From Nonomuraea sp. SBT364 (GTDB taxonomy: Bacteria > Actinomycetota > Actinomycetes > Streptosporangiales > Streptosporangiaceae), in NCBI RefSeq assembly GCF_001083785.1, contig NZ_LAVL01000002.1, forward strand, positions 124,001 to 188,000: 64,000 nt of DNA. Direction: 5' to 3'. Shown piece by piece: positions 55,710 to 64,000 of the stretch; within the stretch, counting starts at the first letter, position 1, and every line of letters starts with the position of its first letter. The notes beneath the pieces were generated by a model, which had not been told where the DNA came from, did not search any database, and worked only from the letters and a program-made list of their open reading frames with translations. The translations under genes were made by a program, and so were the position numbers.

Positions 55710-57371
55710 TTGCATAAGATCACGCTTGACGCGCACCGCGGCCTGCAAGGCCCCTACACGATGGCGGCCGGGCTGGCCGCGGCGCTGGTTCCCGGCGCGG
55801 CGCCGGAATTGGTCGCCGCGCACGACATAGAGCTCAGGGCGGTGGCTCCCGCCCTGAACGTGCCGGTCAGGCGCTCGACGCTGGCCGATCGGCTGCCGCA
55901 GCAGGAGCGGATCCTCATCCCCGCGCTCCTGCGTACGCTCCGGCTGGCGAACGGCCTGGCGGACTTCGTACGCGATCATCTGGACACGGCGGGGGCGCTG
56001 GAGCTGCGGGTGGTCAACACCGCCGAAGCGGACCCGACCGATATCGAGTTGCTGACGGTGCTGGAGCGGCGGGTGCCGGCGCTCACCGTGGTCCGCGAGG
56101 AGTCGGGACCGCCGCATCCGGGCCCGCACTACACGCCGGGCCCCGAGCTCGACCGCTACCGGAACGAGGGCTTCCACCACGCGATGGCCGAGGCCGGGGC
56201 GGCGCTGCTGCCCACGCTGCCGCAGGGCGGCGCGCAGTGGTGGACGCTGCTGCACCGGACCACCACCGCGCTGGCCGCGCTCGAACGCGAGGACGAGGCG
56301 CGTGACCTGCTCGACCTCGCGCGCCGGGTGGGCGACGACCCGAAGAACCTCGCCACCGCCGCGTACGCCACCGCGATGCTGCTGGTCAGGCACCATGACC
56401 CGGCCAAGCGTGACCCGGGCGAGGCGATGGAGTGGATCGACCGGGCGGTCGCGCTGGCGGGCAGCCTCACCGATCCCCGCGAGCGCGCCTTCCACCTGGG
56501 CTTCGACCTGAACGGCAAGGCGCTGGTAGAGGTGCGGCTGGGCCGCTTCGAGGCGGCGCTGGCGCTGGTGGAGGAGGCCGTGGCGCTCGGGGAGCGGGAG
56601 CTCGCGCCGGCCCACCCGATCCACCGGCTGGTGCTGCACGCCAACCGGGCGCAGCTCATGGCGCAGGCGGGCCGCACGGACGAGGCGCTGATCGGCTACG
56701 GCACGGCGATCGCGATGGATCCCGGCTACCCGGACTACTACCTGGATCGCGGCAACCTGCTGCACAAGCTGGGCCGGACGGCCGAGGCGCTCGCCGACTA
56801 CGAGAGCGCGATGCGGCTCGGGCCGCCGTTCCCCGAGCCGTACTACAACCGGGCGGAGATCCGCTTCGCCGCCGGCGACCTCGACGGGGCGCGTGCCGAC
56901 CTGGACCGGGCGGTGGAGCTCGATCCGGGGTTCGGGGCGGCGTACGTGAACCGGTCCGGGATCCTGGCGGGGCTGGGGGAGTACGAGGCCGCGCGGGCGG
57001 ACGCGGAACGCGGGCTGGCGGCGGACCCGCGCAACGCGCACCTGCTGGCCGTGCTGGGTCAGGTGGAGGCGGCGCAGGGCAGGCCGGCCGAGGCGCTGGC
57101 GGCCTACGACGCGGCGCTGGAGGCGGATCCCGAACTGGCGGCCGCCTGGGCGGGGCGCGGCGAGGTGGCCTTCGAGCGCGGCGACCACCATCGGGCGATC
57201 GCCGACCTGACCCGGGCGCTGAAGCTCGGTGAGACGGCCGAGCTGCTGTTCAACAGGGCGGTGGCGCGCCGGGCGGCGGGCCAGGCCGGGCAGGCCAGAC
57301 AGGACCTGCTCAGGGCCATGGAACTGGCCCCGGACGACGAGGACATCGCGCGGGCGCTGGCCGAAGGGTGA
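55710..57371 (+). CDS. TPR protein with degenerate ATPase-like N-terminus
   Basis: The 553-residue protein starts TLDAHRGLQGPYTMAAGLAAALVP and continues with AHDIELRAVAPALNVPV and AEADPTDIELLTVLERRVPALTVV. This resembles the region around a STAND/AAA-type ATPase core without any Walker A lysine, so nucleotide binding is unlikely. From about residue 135 it is helical repeats, with clear TPRs from residue 345 (PDYYLDRGNLLHKLGRTAEALADYESAMRLGPP and successors). TTG 55710 is the probable start, after GGGAAA. It follows the peptide gene and terminator. A peptide-binding or adaptor role is inference. Confidence 0.65.
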   Translation: MHKITLDAHRGLQGPYTMAAGLAAALVPGAAPELVAAHDIELRAVAPALNVPVRRSTLADRLPQQERILIPALLRTLRLANGLADFVRDHLDTAGALELRVVNTAEADPTDIELLTVLERRVPALTVVREESGPPHPGPHYTPGPELDRYRNEGFHHAMAEAGAALLPTLPQGGAQWWTLLHRTTTALAALEREDEARDLLDLARRVGDDPKNLATAAYATAMLLVRHHDPAKRDPGEAMEWIDRAVALAGSLTDPRERAFHLGFDLNGKALVEVRLGRFEAALALVEEAVALGERELAPAHPIHRLVLHANRAQLMAQAGRTDEALIGYGTAIAMDPGYPDYYLDRGNLLHKLGRTAEALADYESAMRLGPPFPEPYYNRAEIRFAAGDLDGARADLDRAVELDPGFGAAYVNRSGILAGLGEYEAARADAERGLAADPRNAHLLAVLGQVEAAQGRPAEALAAYDAALEADPELAAAWAGRGEVAFERGDHHRAIADLTRALKLGETAELLFNRAVARRAAGQAGQARQDLLRAMELAPDDEDIARALAEG

Positions 57372-57399
57372 TGTTCACAGGAGCGGCGCTGGGCGCGGT

Positions 57400-58188
57400 T
57401 CAGGACCGGCGGTGGGTGCCGATGGGGACGACGAGCGGGGTGCCCGCCACCGGGTCCGGGATGACCTTGGCGTCCAGCTCGAACACCTCGCGCAGCAGCT
57501 CCTCCGTGAGCACCTCGTGCGGGGCGCCGGCGGAGATCACCCGGCCGTCGCGCATCGCCACCAGCCGGTCGGCGTAGCGGGCGGCCAGGTTGAGGTCGTG
57601 CAGGACCATGACGATCGTCCGCCCGGCCGCGTGATGCAGTTGCCGGACCAGCTCCAGCACCTCCACCTGGTGGGCCAGGTCCAGGAAGGTCGTCGGCTCG
57701 TCGAGCAGCAGCAGGTCGGTGCCCTGGGCCAGCGCCATGGAGATCCACGCCCGCTGCCGCTGCCCGCCCGACAGCTCGTCCAGCGGCCGTTCGGCCAGGT
57801 CGGCCAGGCCGGTCATGGCCAGCGCCTCGGCCACGGCCGACTCGTCGTCCGACGACCACTGGCGGTACCAGGTCTGGTGCGGGTGCCTGCCCCGGGCGAC
57901 CAGGTCGGCGACGGTCAGCCCTTCGGGCGCGGTCGGGGCCTGGGGGAGCACGCCGAGGACCTTGGCCACCTCGCGGGTGGGGATGCGGTCGATGCGCTTG
58001 CCGTCCAGCAGCACCTCGCCGCCCTGCGGTTTGAGCAGCCGGCCGAGGGCGCGCAGCAGCGTGGACTTGCCGCACCCGTTGGGCCCGATGATCGTGGTCA
58101 CGGTGCCCGGCTCGACGCCGAGGTCGAGGCCGTCGACGATGGTGCGGTCACCGTAGCCGAGCTTGACGGCGGCGGCCTGGAGCCTCAT
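57400..58188 (-). CDS. iron-siderophore ABC transporter ATP-binding protein
   Basis: The 262-residue FecE-type ATPase has Walker [17 protein letters not shown], the ABC signature [14 protein letters not shown], Walker [19 protein letters not shown] and the H-loop VLHDLN. It powers the two permeases upstream on the same strand. Its ATG overlaps the previous stop in ATGA (58185-58188), so translation is coupled. It converges with the TPR gene. Confidence 0.95.
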   Translation of the reverse strand: MRLQAAAVKLGYGDRTIVDGLDLGVEPGTVTTIIGPNGCGKSTLLRALGRLLKPQGGEVLLDGKRIDRIPTREVAKVLGVLPQAPTAPEGLTVADLVARGRHPHQTWYRQWSSDDESAVAEALAMTGLADLAERPLDELSGGQRQRAWISMALAQGTDLLLLDEPTTFLDLAHQVEVLELVRQLHHAAGRTIVMVLHDLNLAARYADRLVAMRDGRVISAGAPHEVLTEELLREVFELDAKVIPDPVAGTPLVVPIGTHRRS

Positions 58189-59228
58189 TTCCTGGACCTC
58201 CAGATGAGGTGGATCAGATACGGGGCGCCGAGGACGGCGGTGACGACGCCGACGGGCAGTTCGACCGGCGCGAACAGCGTACGGGCGAGCAGGTCGGCGG
58301 CGGTGATGAGCACCGCGCCCACGGCCGCCGACGACAACAGCGGCGGCTGGGCCGACCTGGTCAGGCGCAGTGCGATCTGCGGGGCGGCCAGCGCCACGAA
58401 CGCGATGGGCCCGGCCGAGGCGGTGGCCACGGCGGCGAGCAGCACGGCGGCCAGGATCATGGCGGCGCGGGCCCGGTTCGTGCGTACGCCGAGCGCGGTC
58501 ACCGTGTCGTCGCCGAACCGCAGCGCGTTCAGCGACCGGGTGCCGGTCAGCGCCAGCGGCACGAGCAGGGCCAGGGCGATGGCCACGGGCTGGACGTGCT
58601 CCCAGCCCCGGCCGTGGAGGGAGCCGCTGATCCACACCATGGCGCGGCTGGTGTCGTTGACGTCGCCGACGGTGAGCAGCCAGAACTTCACGTTGGTGAA
58701 CACGGCGGTGACGCCGATGCCGACCAGGACCAGGCGGTAGCCGTCCAGCCCGCGCCGCCAGGCGAGCCCGTACACGATCACGGCGCCGATCAGGCCGCCG
58801 AGCAGGGCGAGCGCGGGGACGCCGAGGGTGGCGAGCAGGCCGCTGGTGCCGCCATAGGCGCTGCCGCTGGCCACCACCCCGGCCACGACCAGTACGGACG
58901 CGCCGTTGGTGACGCCGAGGATCTCCGGGCTGGCCAGCGGGTTGCGCGCGATCGACTGGATGATCGCGCCGGACAGCGCGAGCGCGGCGCCGACCAGCGC
59001 CCCCGTCAGCGCGCGGGGCAGGCGCAGTTCCATGATGACGAAGTGGCCGGCGTCTGCCGGGTCGAAGGTGGCGGCGAGCACCTGGGCGACGGTCATCTCG
59101 ATGTCGCCGATGCGCATGCTGAGGGCCATGAGCAGGACGAGCAGCGCCGAGCCCGTGACCGTCACGGCCACGCCGCGCAGCCTGACCTGCCACGACAGGC
59201 GGCCGAGACGCAGGGGGACGGTCGTCAC
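58185..59228 (-). CDS. iron-siderophore ABC transporter permease (FecD type)
   Basis: The 347-residue FecCD-family permease has about ten membrane helices. [44 protein letters not shown] is the coupling region. The longer open frame on this strand is antisense to the binding protein gene; the true start is GTG 59228, which overlaps the first permease stop by four bases. It ends overlapping the ATPase start. Confidence 0.94.
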   Translation of the reverse strand: MTTVPLRLGRLSWQVRLRGVAVTVTGSALLVLLMALSMRIGDIEMTVAQVLAATFDPADAGHFVIMELRLPRALTGALVGAALALSGAIIQSIARNPLASPEILGVTNGASVLVVAGVVASGSAYGGTSGLLATLGVPALALLGGLIGAVIVYGLAWRRGLDGYRLVLVGIGVTAVFTNVKFWLLTVGDVNDTSRAMVWISGSLHGRGWEHVQPVAIALALLVPLALTGTRSLNALRFGDDTVTALGVRTNRARAAMILAAVLLAAVATASAGPIAFVALAAPQIALRLTRSAQPPLLSSAAVGAVLITAADLLARTLFAPVELPVGVVTAVLGAPYLIHLIWRSRK

Positions 59229-60259
59229 AGGCGCACCGGCTTCCTGCGCCGGACCAGCGCGACGAAGAAGGGGGCGCCGATCAGCGCGAGCACCACGCCG
59301 ACCTCCAGTTCGCCGGGCGGCGCGACGACCCGGCCGATCACGTCGGCGATCAGCACCAGCGCCGCCCCGATCAGCCCCGAGTACGGCAGCAGCCAGCGGT
59401 GGTCGGTGCCCGACAGCGGTCTGGCCAGGTGCGGCACGATGAGGCCGACGAAGGCGAGCGCCCCGCAGGCCGCCACGGAGGCGCCGGACAGCAGCGTGAC
59501 GGCGGCGACGCCGACCGTGCGGGTCAGGGCGATGTTCTGGCCGAGGCTGCGGGCGACGTCCTCGCCGAGCGACAGCGCGTTCAGGCCGGGCGCGTTGACC
59601 ATGGCCAGCACCAGCCCGGCCGCGATGAACGGCAGCACCTGCCACACCACGTCGGGGCCGCGCGCGGCGATCGAGCCCGCCTGCCAGAACCGGAAGACGT
59701 CCATCGCCTGCTCGTCCAGCAGCACCAGGGCCGAGGTGAGGGCGTACAGGAAGGCGCTGACGGCGGTGCCCGCCAGGGCGAGCGTCACGGGGGTCGGGCC
59801 GCCCCGGCCGCCGACCATGCCGAGCGCGAACACGCCGACGCTGGCGACGAGCGCACCGGCCAGGCCGAACCAGATGAAGGCGAGCAGGCTGGAGGCGCCC
59901 AGCCACATGATCGAGGCGACCATCGCGAACGCCGCGCCCTGGGTGACGCCGAGCAGGCCGGGGTCGGCCAGCGGGTTGCGGGTGTGGCCCTGCATGAGCG
60001 CGCCGGCGACGCCGAGCGCCAGCCCGGACAGCACGCCGAGCGCGGTCCTGGGGATGCGCAGGGAGCGGATGATGATGTCGCTCTCGGTGCCGGTCGGGGC
60101 GGTGAGCGCGTGCCAGGCGTCGAGCGGCGGCACGGCCTTGGAGCCGATCGTGATGCTCAGCACCACGCCCGCGACCAGGGCGGCCAGCAGGGTGCCGAGG
60201 ACGACGAGACGCCGGTGACGGATGCCGTGCAGGCGCGGCGCCACGGCGGTCGCACTCAA
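59225..60259 (-). CDS. iron-siderophore ABC transporter permease (FecB/FecC type)
   Basis: The 344-residue FecCD-family permease has [46 protein letters not shown], the match to its partner, and about ten helices. Start TTG 60259 has GAGGAGGA upstream. It is the first gene of the permease-permease-ATPase operon, divergent from the binding lipoprotein and directly beside the iron box. Confidence 0.93.
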   Translation of the reverse strand: MSATAVAPRLHGIRHRRLVVLGTLLAALVAGVVLSITIGSKAVPPLDAWHALTAPTGTESDIIIRSLRIPRTALGVLSGLALGVAGALMQGHTRNPLADPGLLGVTQGAAFAMVASIMWLGASSLLAFIWFGLAGALVASVGVFALGMVGGRGGPTPVTLALAGTAVSAFLYALTSALVLLDEQAMDVFRFWQAGSIAARGPDVVWQVLPFIAAGLVLAMVNAPGLNALSLGEDVARSLGQNIALTRTVGVAAVTLLSGASVAACGALAFVGLIVPHLARPLSGTDHRWLLPYSGLIGAALVLIADVIGRVVAPPGELEVGVVLALIGAPFFVALVRRRKPVRL

Positions 60260-60303
60260 CCGTCCTCCTCCGAATTTGCCCGAACCTGCAGAAGTATGCC
60301 AGC

Positions 60304-60322
60304 TTAGGCAGGGCTAACCTAA
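60304..60322. promoter_or_regulatory. iron box (IdeR/DmdR type)
   Basis: TTAGGCAGGGCTAACCTAA matches the TTAGGTTAGGCTCACCTAA consensus in its outer arms and core. It lies between the divergent importer operon and the siderophore-binding lipoprotein gene, so both should be repressed when iron is plentiful. Confidence 0.85.
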
Positions 60323-60359
60323 TTAAGGGTGGCCTTACTTGATCGTCGAAAGGGTTCCG

Positions 60360-61349
60360 ATGAGATCGTTGCGCGTGTTGGTGGGCGCCGTACTGGTGGC
60401 CGGGCTGGCCGCCTGCGGTTCGAGCGAGCCTGCGGCCACCACGCAGAGCGGGCCCGGGACCACCGCGGAGAAGGCCGCCGCGCCGTTCCGCACCATCAAG
60501 CACGCGATGGGCGAGACCGTCATCCCTGCCCAGCCCAAGCGGGTCGTCGCGCTCGACCAGAGCTTCGTCGACGCGGTGCTCACGCTGGAGACGCCCGTGG
60601 TCGGCTACACCACCTACCGGGCCATCGACGACAAGCTGCCCGACTACCTGGGCCCGGTCCTCGTGCAGTACGGCAAGGAGGCCACCTCGGTCGGCACGCT
60701 GGAGCAGCCGAGCCTGGAGAAGGTCATGGCGCTCAAGCCCGACCTGATCGTCTCGGCCAAGGTCCGCCACGAGGCCCTGTACGACAAGCTGTCCAAGATC
60801 GCCCCCACCGTCTTCAGCGAGACGACCGGCGCCATCTGGAAGGACAACCTCCGCCTCATGGGCCAGGCGCTCGGCAAGGAGGACCTCGCCGACGCCAGGA
60901 TCAAGGAGTACGAGGACCGCGCCGGCACGATCGGCGCCTCGATCAAGAAGAAGGAGGGCGAGCTGCCGACGGTCTCGGTCGTGCGGTTCGCCGGTGAGCC
61001 CACCGCCCGGCTCTACGTGGAGAACTCCTACTCCGGCCTGGTCCTGAAGGACATCGGCTTCCCCCGCCCGGAGGGTCAGCCCAGCACCACGGAGACGATC
61101 ATGGTGGAGATCAGCGAGGAGCGGATCGCGGACGTGGACGCCGACCGCATCTTCGTCGCCACCTACCCGGACCCGTCGGCCGACGGCCCCAAGGCCAAGT
61201 TCACCGGCAACCCGCTGTGGGGCAAGCTCAAGGGCGAGAAGCACGAGGTCAGCGACCTGACGTGGATGAGCGCCGTGGGCATCCAGGGCGCCCACTCGAT
61301 GCTCAACGACGTGGCCGGGTTCTTCGGCGTGGATCCGGCCAAGGCCTGA
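60360..61349 (+). CDS. iron-siderophore-binding lipoprotein
   Basis: A signal peptide with lipobox LAACGSS anchors a FepB/FhuD-like solute-binding protein of 329 residues: RTIKHAMGETVIPAQPKRVVALDQSFVDAVLTLETPVVG, LEKVMALKPDLIVSAKVRH and the C-terminal DVAGFFGV. It captures a ferric siderophore (type unknown) and hands it to the divergent importer. AAAGGG precedes ATG 60360 and the iron box lies 38 bases upstream. No siderophore synthesis genes adjoin it. Confidence 0.92.
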   Translation: MRSLRVLVGAVLVAGLAACGSSEPAATTQSGPGTTAEKAAAPFRTIKHAMGETVIPAQPKRVVALDQSFVDAVLTLETPVVGYTTYRAIDDKLPDYLGPVLVQYGKEATSVGTLEQPSLEKVMALKPDLIVSAKVRHEALYDKLSKIAPTVFSETTGAIWKDNLRLMGQALGKEDLADARIKEYEDRAGTIGASIKKKEGELPTVSVVRFAGEPTARLYVENSYSGLVLKDIGFPRPEGQPSTTETIMVEISEERIADVDADRIFVATYPDPSADGPKAKFTGNPLWGKLKGEKHEVSDLTWMSAVGIQGAHSMLNDVAGFFGVDPAKA

Positions 61350-61380
61350 GCGGCCTGAACGGCCTGAACGGCACGCTTGA

Positions 61381-62454
61381 TCAGATCGGCAGGAATGCCC
61401 GCAGGTCGGCCAGGTGGGGCTCGATGTCCAGGCCCTGGCCGGCCAGCCACCCCGGGTCGCCGTAGGTGCCCCGGTAGCGGTCGCCGCTGTCGCAGATGAG
61501 GGTGACGACGCTGCCCCGCTCGCCGGCCTCGCGCATCTCCCTGATGAGCTCCACGCAGGCCGCCACGTTGGTGCCGGTGGAGCCGCCGACGTCGCGGCCG
61601 GTGACCTCGCGCACCCAGTGCATGGCGGCGATCGAGCGGGCGTCGGGCACGGCGACCATCCGGTCGATCACCGTCGGCTGGAACGACGGCTCGACGCGCG
61701 GGCGTCCGATGCCCTCGATGCGCGAGCCCGGCGCGGTGACCGAGTCGTCGCCCGACACCCAGCTCGGGTAGAACGCCGAGCCCTCGGGGTCGACGACCGC
61801 CAGGCGGGTGGCGTGACATCGGTAGCGGATGTAGCGGCCGATGGTCGAGGAGGTGCCGCCGGTGCCCGCGCCCACCACGATCCAGGCCGGCTCCGGGTGC
61901 GGCTCCATGGCCATCTGGTTGTAGATCGATTCGGCGATGTTGTTGTTGCCGCGCCAGTCGGTGGCCCGTTCGGCGTAGGTGAACTGGTCCATGAAGTGGC
62001 CGCCGGTCTCGGCCGCCAGCCGGTGGGACTCGTCGTAGATCGTTCCAGGGTCGGTGACGAGGTGGCACTTGCCGCCGTAGAACTCGATCAGGTGGATCTT
62101 CTCCGGCGACGTGGACGCCGGCATGACCGCGATGAACGGCAGGCCGAGCAGCCTCGCGAAGTACGCCTCGCTCACCGCCGTGGAGCCGCTGGACGCCTCG
62201 ACGACCGTGGTGCGGGGGCCGATCCAGCCGTTCGCCAGGCCGTAGAGGAAGAGCGAGCGAGCCAGGCGGTGCTTCAGTGAACCGGTGGGGTGCACCGACT
62301 CGTCTTTCAGGTAGAGGTTTACCCCCCAGTGCGAGGGCAGCGGAAAGACGTGCAGGTGAGTATCGCAACTACGGTTGGCGTCGGCCTCCACCCTGCGGAT
62401 GGCCTCCGCCACCCACGACCGCGTCCCCGAGTCATGCCGGTCCAGAAATTCCAT
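61381..62454 (-). CDS. Cds1-like PLP-dependent cysteine desulfhydrase / cysteine synthase family protein
   Basis: The protein of about 357 residues has the fold-type II PLP motif [18 protein letters not shown] (Schiff-base lysine) and the phosphate loop [36 protein letters not shown] replaces the usual SSGNTG. The long variant resembles mycobacterial Cds1, which releases H2S from cysteine, more than CysK. TAGCGT lies seven bases before ATG 62454 with no ribosome binding site, so a leaderless mRNA is likely. A siderophore precursor role is possible because of the neighbour but unsupported. Confidence 0.82.
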   Translation of the reverse strand: MEFLDRHDSGTRSWVAEAIRRVEADANRSCDTHLHVFPLPSHWGVNLYLKDESVHPTGSLKHRLARSLFLYGLANGWIGPRTTVVEASSGSTAVSEAYFARLLGLPFIAVMPASTSPEKIHLIEFYGGKCHLVTDPGTIYDESHRLAAETGGHFMDQFTYAERATDWRGNNNIAESIYNQMAMEPHPEPAWIVVGAGTGGTSSTIGRYIRYRCHATRLAVVDPEGSAFYPSWVSGDDSVTAPGSRIEGIGRPRVEPSFQPTVIDRMVAVPDARSIAAMHWVREVTGRDVGGSTGTNVAACVELIREMREAGERGSVVTLICDSGDRYRGTYGDPGWLAGQGLDIEPHLADLRAFLPI

Positions 62455-62690
62455 GGTCCATACGCTATCCCATGTGAGGCTGACCACACTTTGCTGAAAA
62501 TTGAGGGGATAGTGTTATGATTATGAAATCTGTCCGGCCGTGGACGTGATGACGCACGCCGCGAGCAGATGGACTGTTCACCCCGCTGACCAGTGCGGAA
62601 GCCCTAACGCGGCCCTTACGGGGGGCCTGCGAGCATGGAATCGCTGTCAGACGGCTGATGCCGACGGGGGATAGCGCAAGGGGGAATGAA

Positions 62691-63284
62691 TTGATCACCA
62701 TGACCGATGAGCAGCGTCAGGACTGGTTCGAGCGCGACGTCGTGCCCGTGACGTCGCAGCTGTTCGCCTCCGCCATGCGCCTGACCCGCAACACCGCCGA
62801 CGCCGAGGACCTCGTGCAGGAGACCGTGGCCAAGGCCTACACCTCCTACCACCAGTTCCGCGAAGGCACCAACCTCAAGGCCTGGCTGCACCGGATCCTG
62901 ACCAACAACTTCATCAACGACTACCGCAAGAAGCAGCGCTCTCCCAAGCTGTCGGCCGCCGAGGACATCGAGGACTGGCAGCTGCACGCCGCCGAGTCGC
63001 ACACCTCGACCGGGCTGCGCTCGGCCGAGAACGAGGCGCTCGACCGGCTGCCCGACAACGTCGTGATGAACGCGCTGCGTTCGCTGCCGGAGGACTTCCG
63101 GATGGCCGTCTACCTGGCCGACGTCGAGGGATTCCCGTACAAGGAGATCGCCGACCGGATGGGCACGCCCATCGGCACCGTCATGTCCAGGCTGCACCGG
63201 GGCCGCCGCCAGCTCCGGGGGATGCTCGAGGACTACGTGCGCGAGGAAGGCGCCGTCCGGCTGCCGGCCCAGCGCGCGGCCTGA
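62691..63284 (+). CDS. ECF sigma factor, SigR/SigH-like
   Basis: The protein of about 197 residues closely follows SigR/SigH of actinomycetes: [53 protein letters not shown] (region 2) and [40 protein letters not shown] (region 4). SigR drives the thiol-oxidative stress response. No RsrA-type zinc anti-sigma gene follows; the next gene is a convergent HATPase protein. TTG 62691 is six bases after AAGGGGG; ATG 62700 (MTDEQRQDW) is the alternative. Confidence 0.9.
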   Translation: MITMTDEQRQDWFERDVVPVTSQLFASAMRLTRNTADAEDLVQETVAKAYTSYHQFREGTNLKAWLHRILTNNFINDYRKKQRSPKLSAAEDIEDWQLHAAESHTSTGLRSAENEALDRLPDNVVMNALRSLPEDFRMAVYLADVEGFPYKEIADRMGTPIGTVMSRLHRGRRQLRGMLEDYVREEGAVRLPAQRAA

Positions 63285-63287
63285 CGG

Positions 63288-64000
63288 TCAGGCCCGCAGG
63301 CGCATGTGCAGGCGGACCCGGAGCATGCCGTCGTCGGCCCGGAGTTCGACGAGGTCGCAGAGCTGACGACTGATCCAGAGCCCGTATCCCCGCAGGGATT
63401 CGGGCTCTGGTGGTATGTAGCCGGGCAACGGGTCCTCCAGGGGCCCGCCGGGGTCGCTGATCTCGCAGACGACGCCCTCGCCGCTCGTCCACATCCTGAC
63501 CAGGCCGTGGCCGGGGCCGTGCTCGATGCTGTTCGCGGCGATCTCCGACACGCTCAGCACCAGTGAGGCGGTCAGGTCGCGGTCCATGCCGGCGGCTTCG
63601 GCGTAGCCGGCCACCGTGCGCCTGAGCTCGGTGAGCCGGTCGGCGGTGAAGCGCACCGTGCGCACCCGGCCGGTGGGCTCCGGGAGCGGGCCGCGGTCGC
63701 CGTTCAGCACCAGCTCGTCCGGGCTGACGAAGTGCGGGCTGGGCCGCTCGCCGTTCGGGCCGAAGACCAGAGGGTGGGTCATCGCCGCGTAACGCATCAC
63801 GTTCGCCGGCACCGTACGCACGTCGTAGAAGCACAGCGCGTCGGTCGTGACGCCCGACAGCGCGGTGTTGAACACCGACTCGTAGCGGATCCACTCGCGG
63901 GTCTCGATCTCGCCGAGTCCCGTCCAGACCGGTTCGCCCACCAGCAGCGTGCGCCTGCCGTGCGCGTAGTCGTAGCAGGTGGCCAGCGTGCGCTGCGGAT
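63288..64000 (-). CDS. MEDS-domain / HATPase regulator (5' truncated)
   Basis: The frame is open through the right edge. The visible N-terminal part (YDYAHGRRTLLVGEPVWTGLGEIETREWIRYESVFNTAL, then ALCFYDVRTVP and MRYAAMTHPLVF) fits a MEDS sensory domain. The C-terminal part is an HATPase_c_2 domain of RsbW type, with LVLSVSEIAANSIEHGPGHG and GYGLWISRQLCDLVEL. Such proteins act as anti-sigma kinases or phosphorelay partners for SigB-like stress systems. It converges with the SigR-like gene three bases away. Confidence 0.85.
   Translation of the reverse strand, partial: PQRTLATCYDYAHGRRTLLVGEPVWTGLGEIETREWIRYESVFNTALSGVTTDALCFYDVRTVPANVMRYAAMTHPLVFGPNGERPSPHFVSPDELVLNGDRGPLPEPTGRVRTVRFTADRLTELRRTVAGYAEAAGMDRDLTASLVLSVSEIAANSIEHGPGHGLVRMWTSGEGVVCEISDPGGPLEDPLPGYIPPEPESLRGYGLWISRQLCDLVELRADDGMLRVRLHMRLRA

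Noticed and set aside
55556..55717. 53-residue frame overlapping the 24-residue peptide
   Set aside because: It runs through the terminator stem, is Arg/Gly/Glu-rich without pattern, and overlaps the TPR start; the shorter peptide fits the layout better, although neither is proved.
59229..61295. Minus-strand extension of the FecD-type permease frame
   Set aside because: It is antisense to the siderophore-binding lipoprotein and out of phase over the other permease; GTG 59228 with a four-base overlap is the real start.
62637..62662. SigR-type promoter (GGAAT-N18-GTT) in front of the sigma gene
   Set aside because: GGAAT is present but 18 bases later the sequence is GCC, not GTT, so the autoregulatory promoter is not supported.

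Overview
The window is about 64 kb of very GC-rich DNA in which almost every gene shows the third-position GC bias and the mix of ATG, GTG and TTG starts expected of a filamentous actinomycete. Several families point the same way: a mycothiol-dependent DinB-like enzyme, an F420 biosynthesis guanylyltransferase (CofC/FbiD), an NdgR-type IclR regulator facing leuCD, a SigR-like sigma factor, an iron box of the IdeR/DmdR type, and MEDS/HATPase regulators. The content and the gene order rpmB-DAK2-recG-rsmD-coaD-yceD-rpmF-rnc-mutM-smc-ftsY suggest a member of the Streptosporangiales (Nonomuraea-like); this placement is inference.

Layout. Bases 1-11300 are accessory. A large alanine-rich ALF-repeat protein is cut by the left edge and ends in what I read as a CD38/ADP-ribosyl-cyclase-like NADase domain. 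It is followed by a secreted pseudo-trypsin/LamG/VCBS protein, a DUF4232-type lipoprotein, a mycothiol-dependent enzyme, a MerR regulator, a Uma2-family protein, a membrane protein, an O-methyltransferase and a membrane-anchored DsbA-like protein. Bases 11300-29100 carry branched-chain amino-acid genes: cimA behind a leader peptide and attenuator, then ndgR facing leuCD. Between them lie a DoxX protein, a heparinase-like lyase, an HD hydrolase, an MhuD-like monooxygenase, a FAH-gltX pair, a MATE exporter with its divergent PadR regulator, an M3 peptidase, one tRNA-Gln and two tRNA-Glu genes. Bases 28700-45500 are mostly core genes: HU, a cold-shock-like protein, cofC, plsC, gpsA, ddl, DUF3515 with a Lrp-type domain, thiL, a CBM2-type membrane protein, thiD, rpmB, DAK2, recG, rsmD, coaD, yceD, rpmF, rnc and mutM. 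A small accessory insert (D-aminoacylase, MFS exporter, LysR regulator) separates mutM from acyP-smc-ftsY.

After ftsY the core order stops. A 745-base non-coding stretch holds interleaved inverted repeats, a terminator-like hairpin and a 24-residue basic peptide gene. A perfect 12-bp terminator separates that peptide from a TPR protein with a degenerate ATPase-like N-terminus. Next come an iron-siderophore ABC importer (ATPase, two permeases, lipoprotein) diverging around a 19-base iron box, a Cds1-like PLP enzyme, a SigR-like sigma factor without an adjacent anti-sigma gene, and a MEDS-HATPase regulator cut by the right edge.

The most interesting items are the CD38-like C-terminus of the first gene, the 24-residue peptide/terminator/TPR unit with its structured leader, the MFYGLLIIGRRAG leader peptide and attenuator of cimA, the palindrome covering both starts of the MATE/PadR pair, and a 17-bp hairpin upstream of rnc. 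No insertion sequences, CRISPR arrays, phage genes or rRNA genes were seen.
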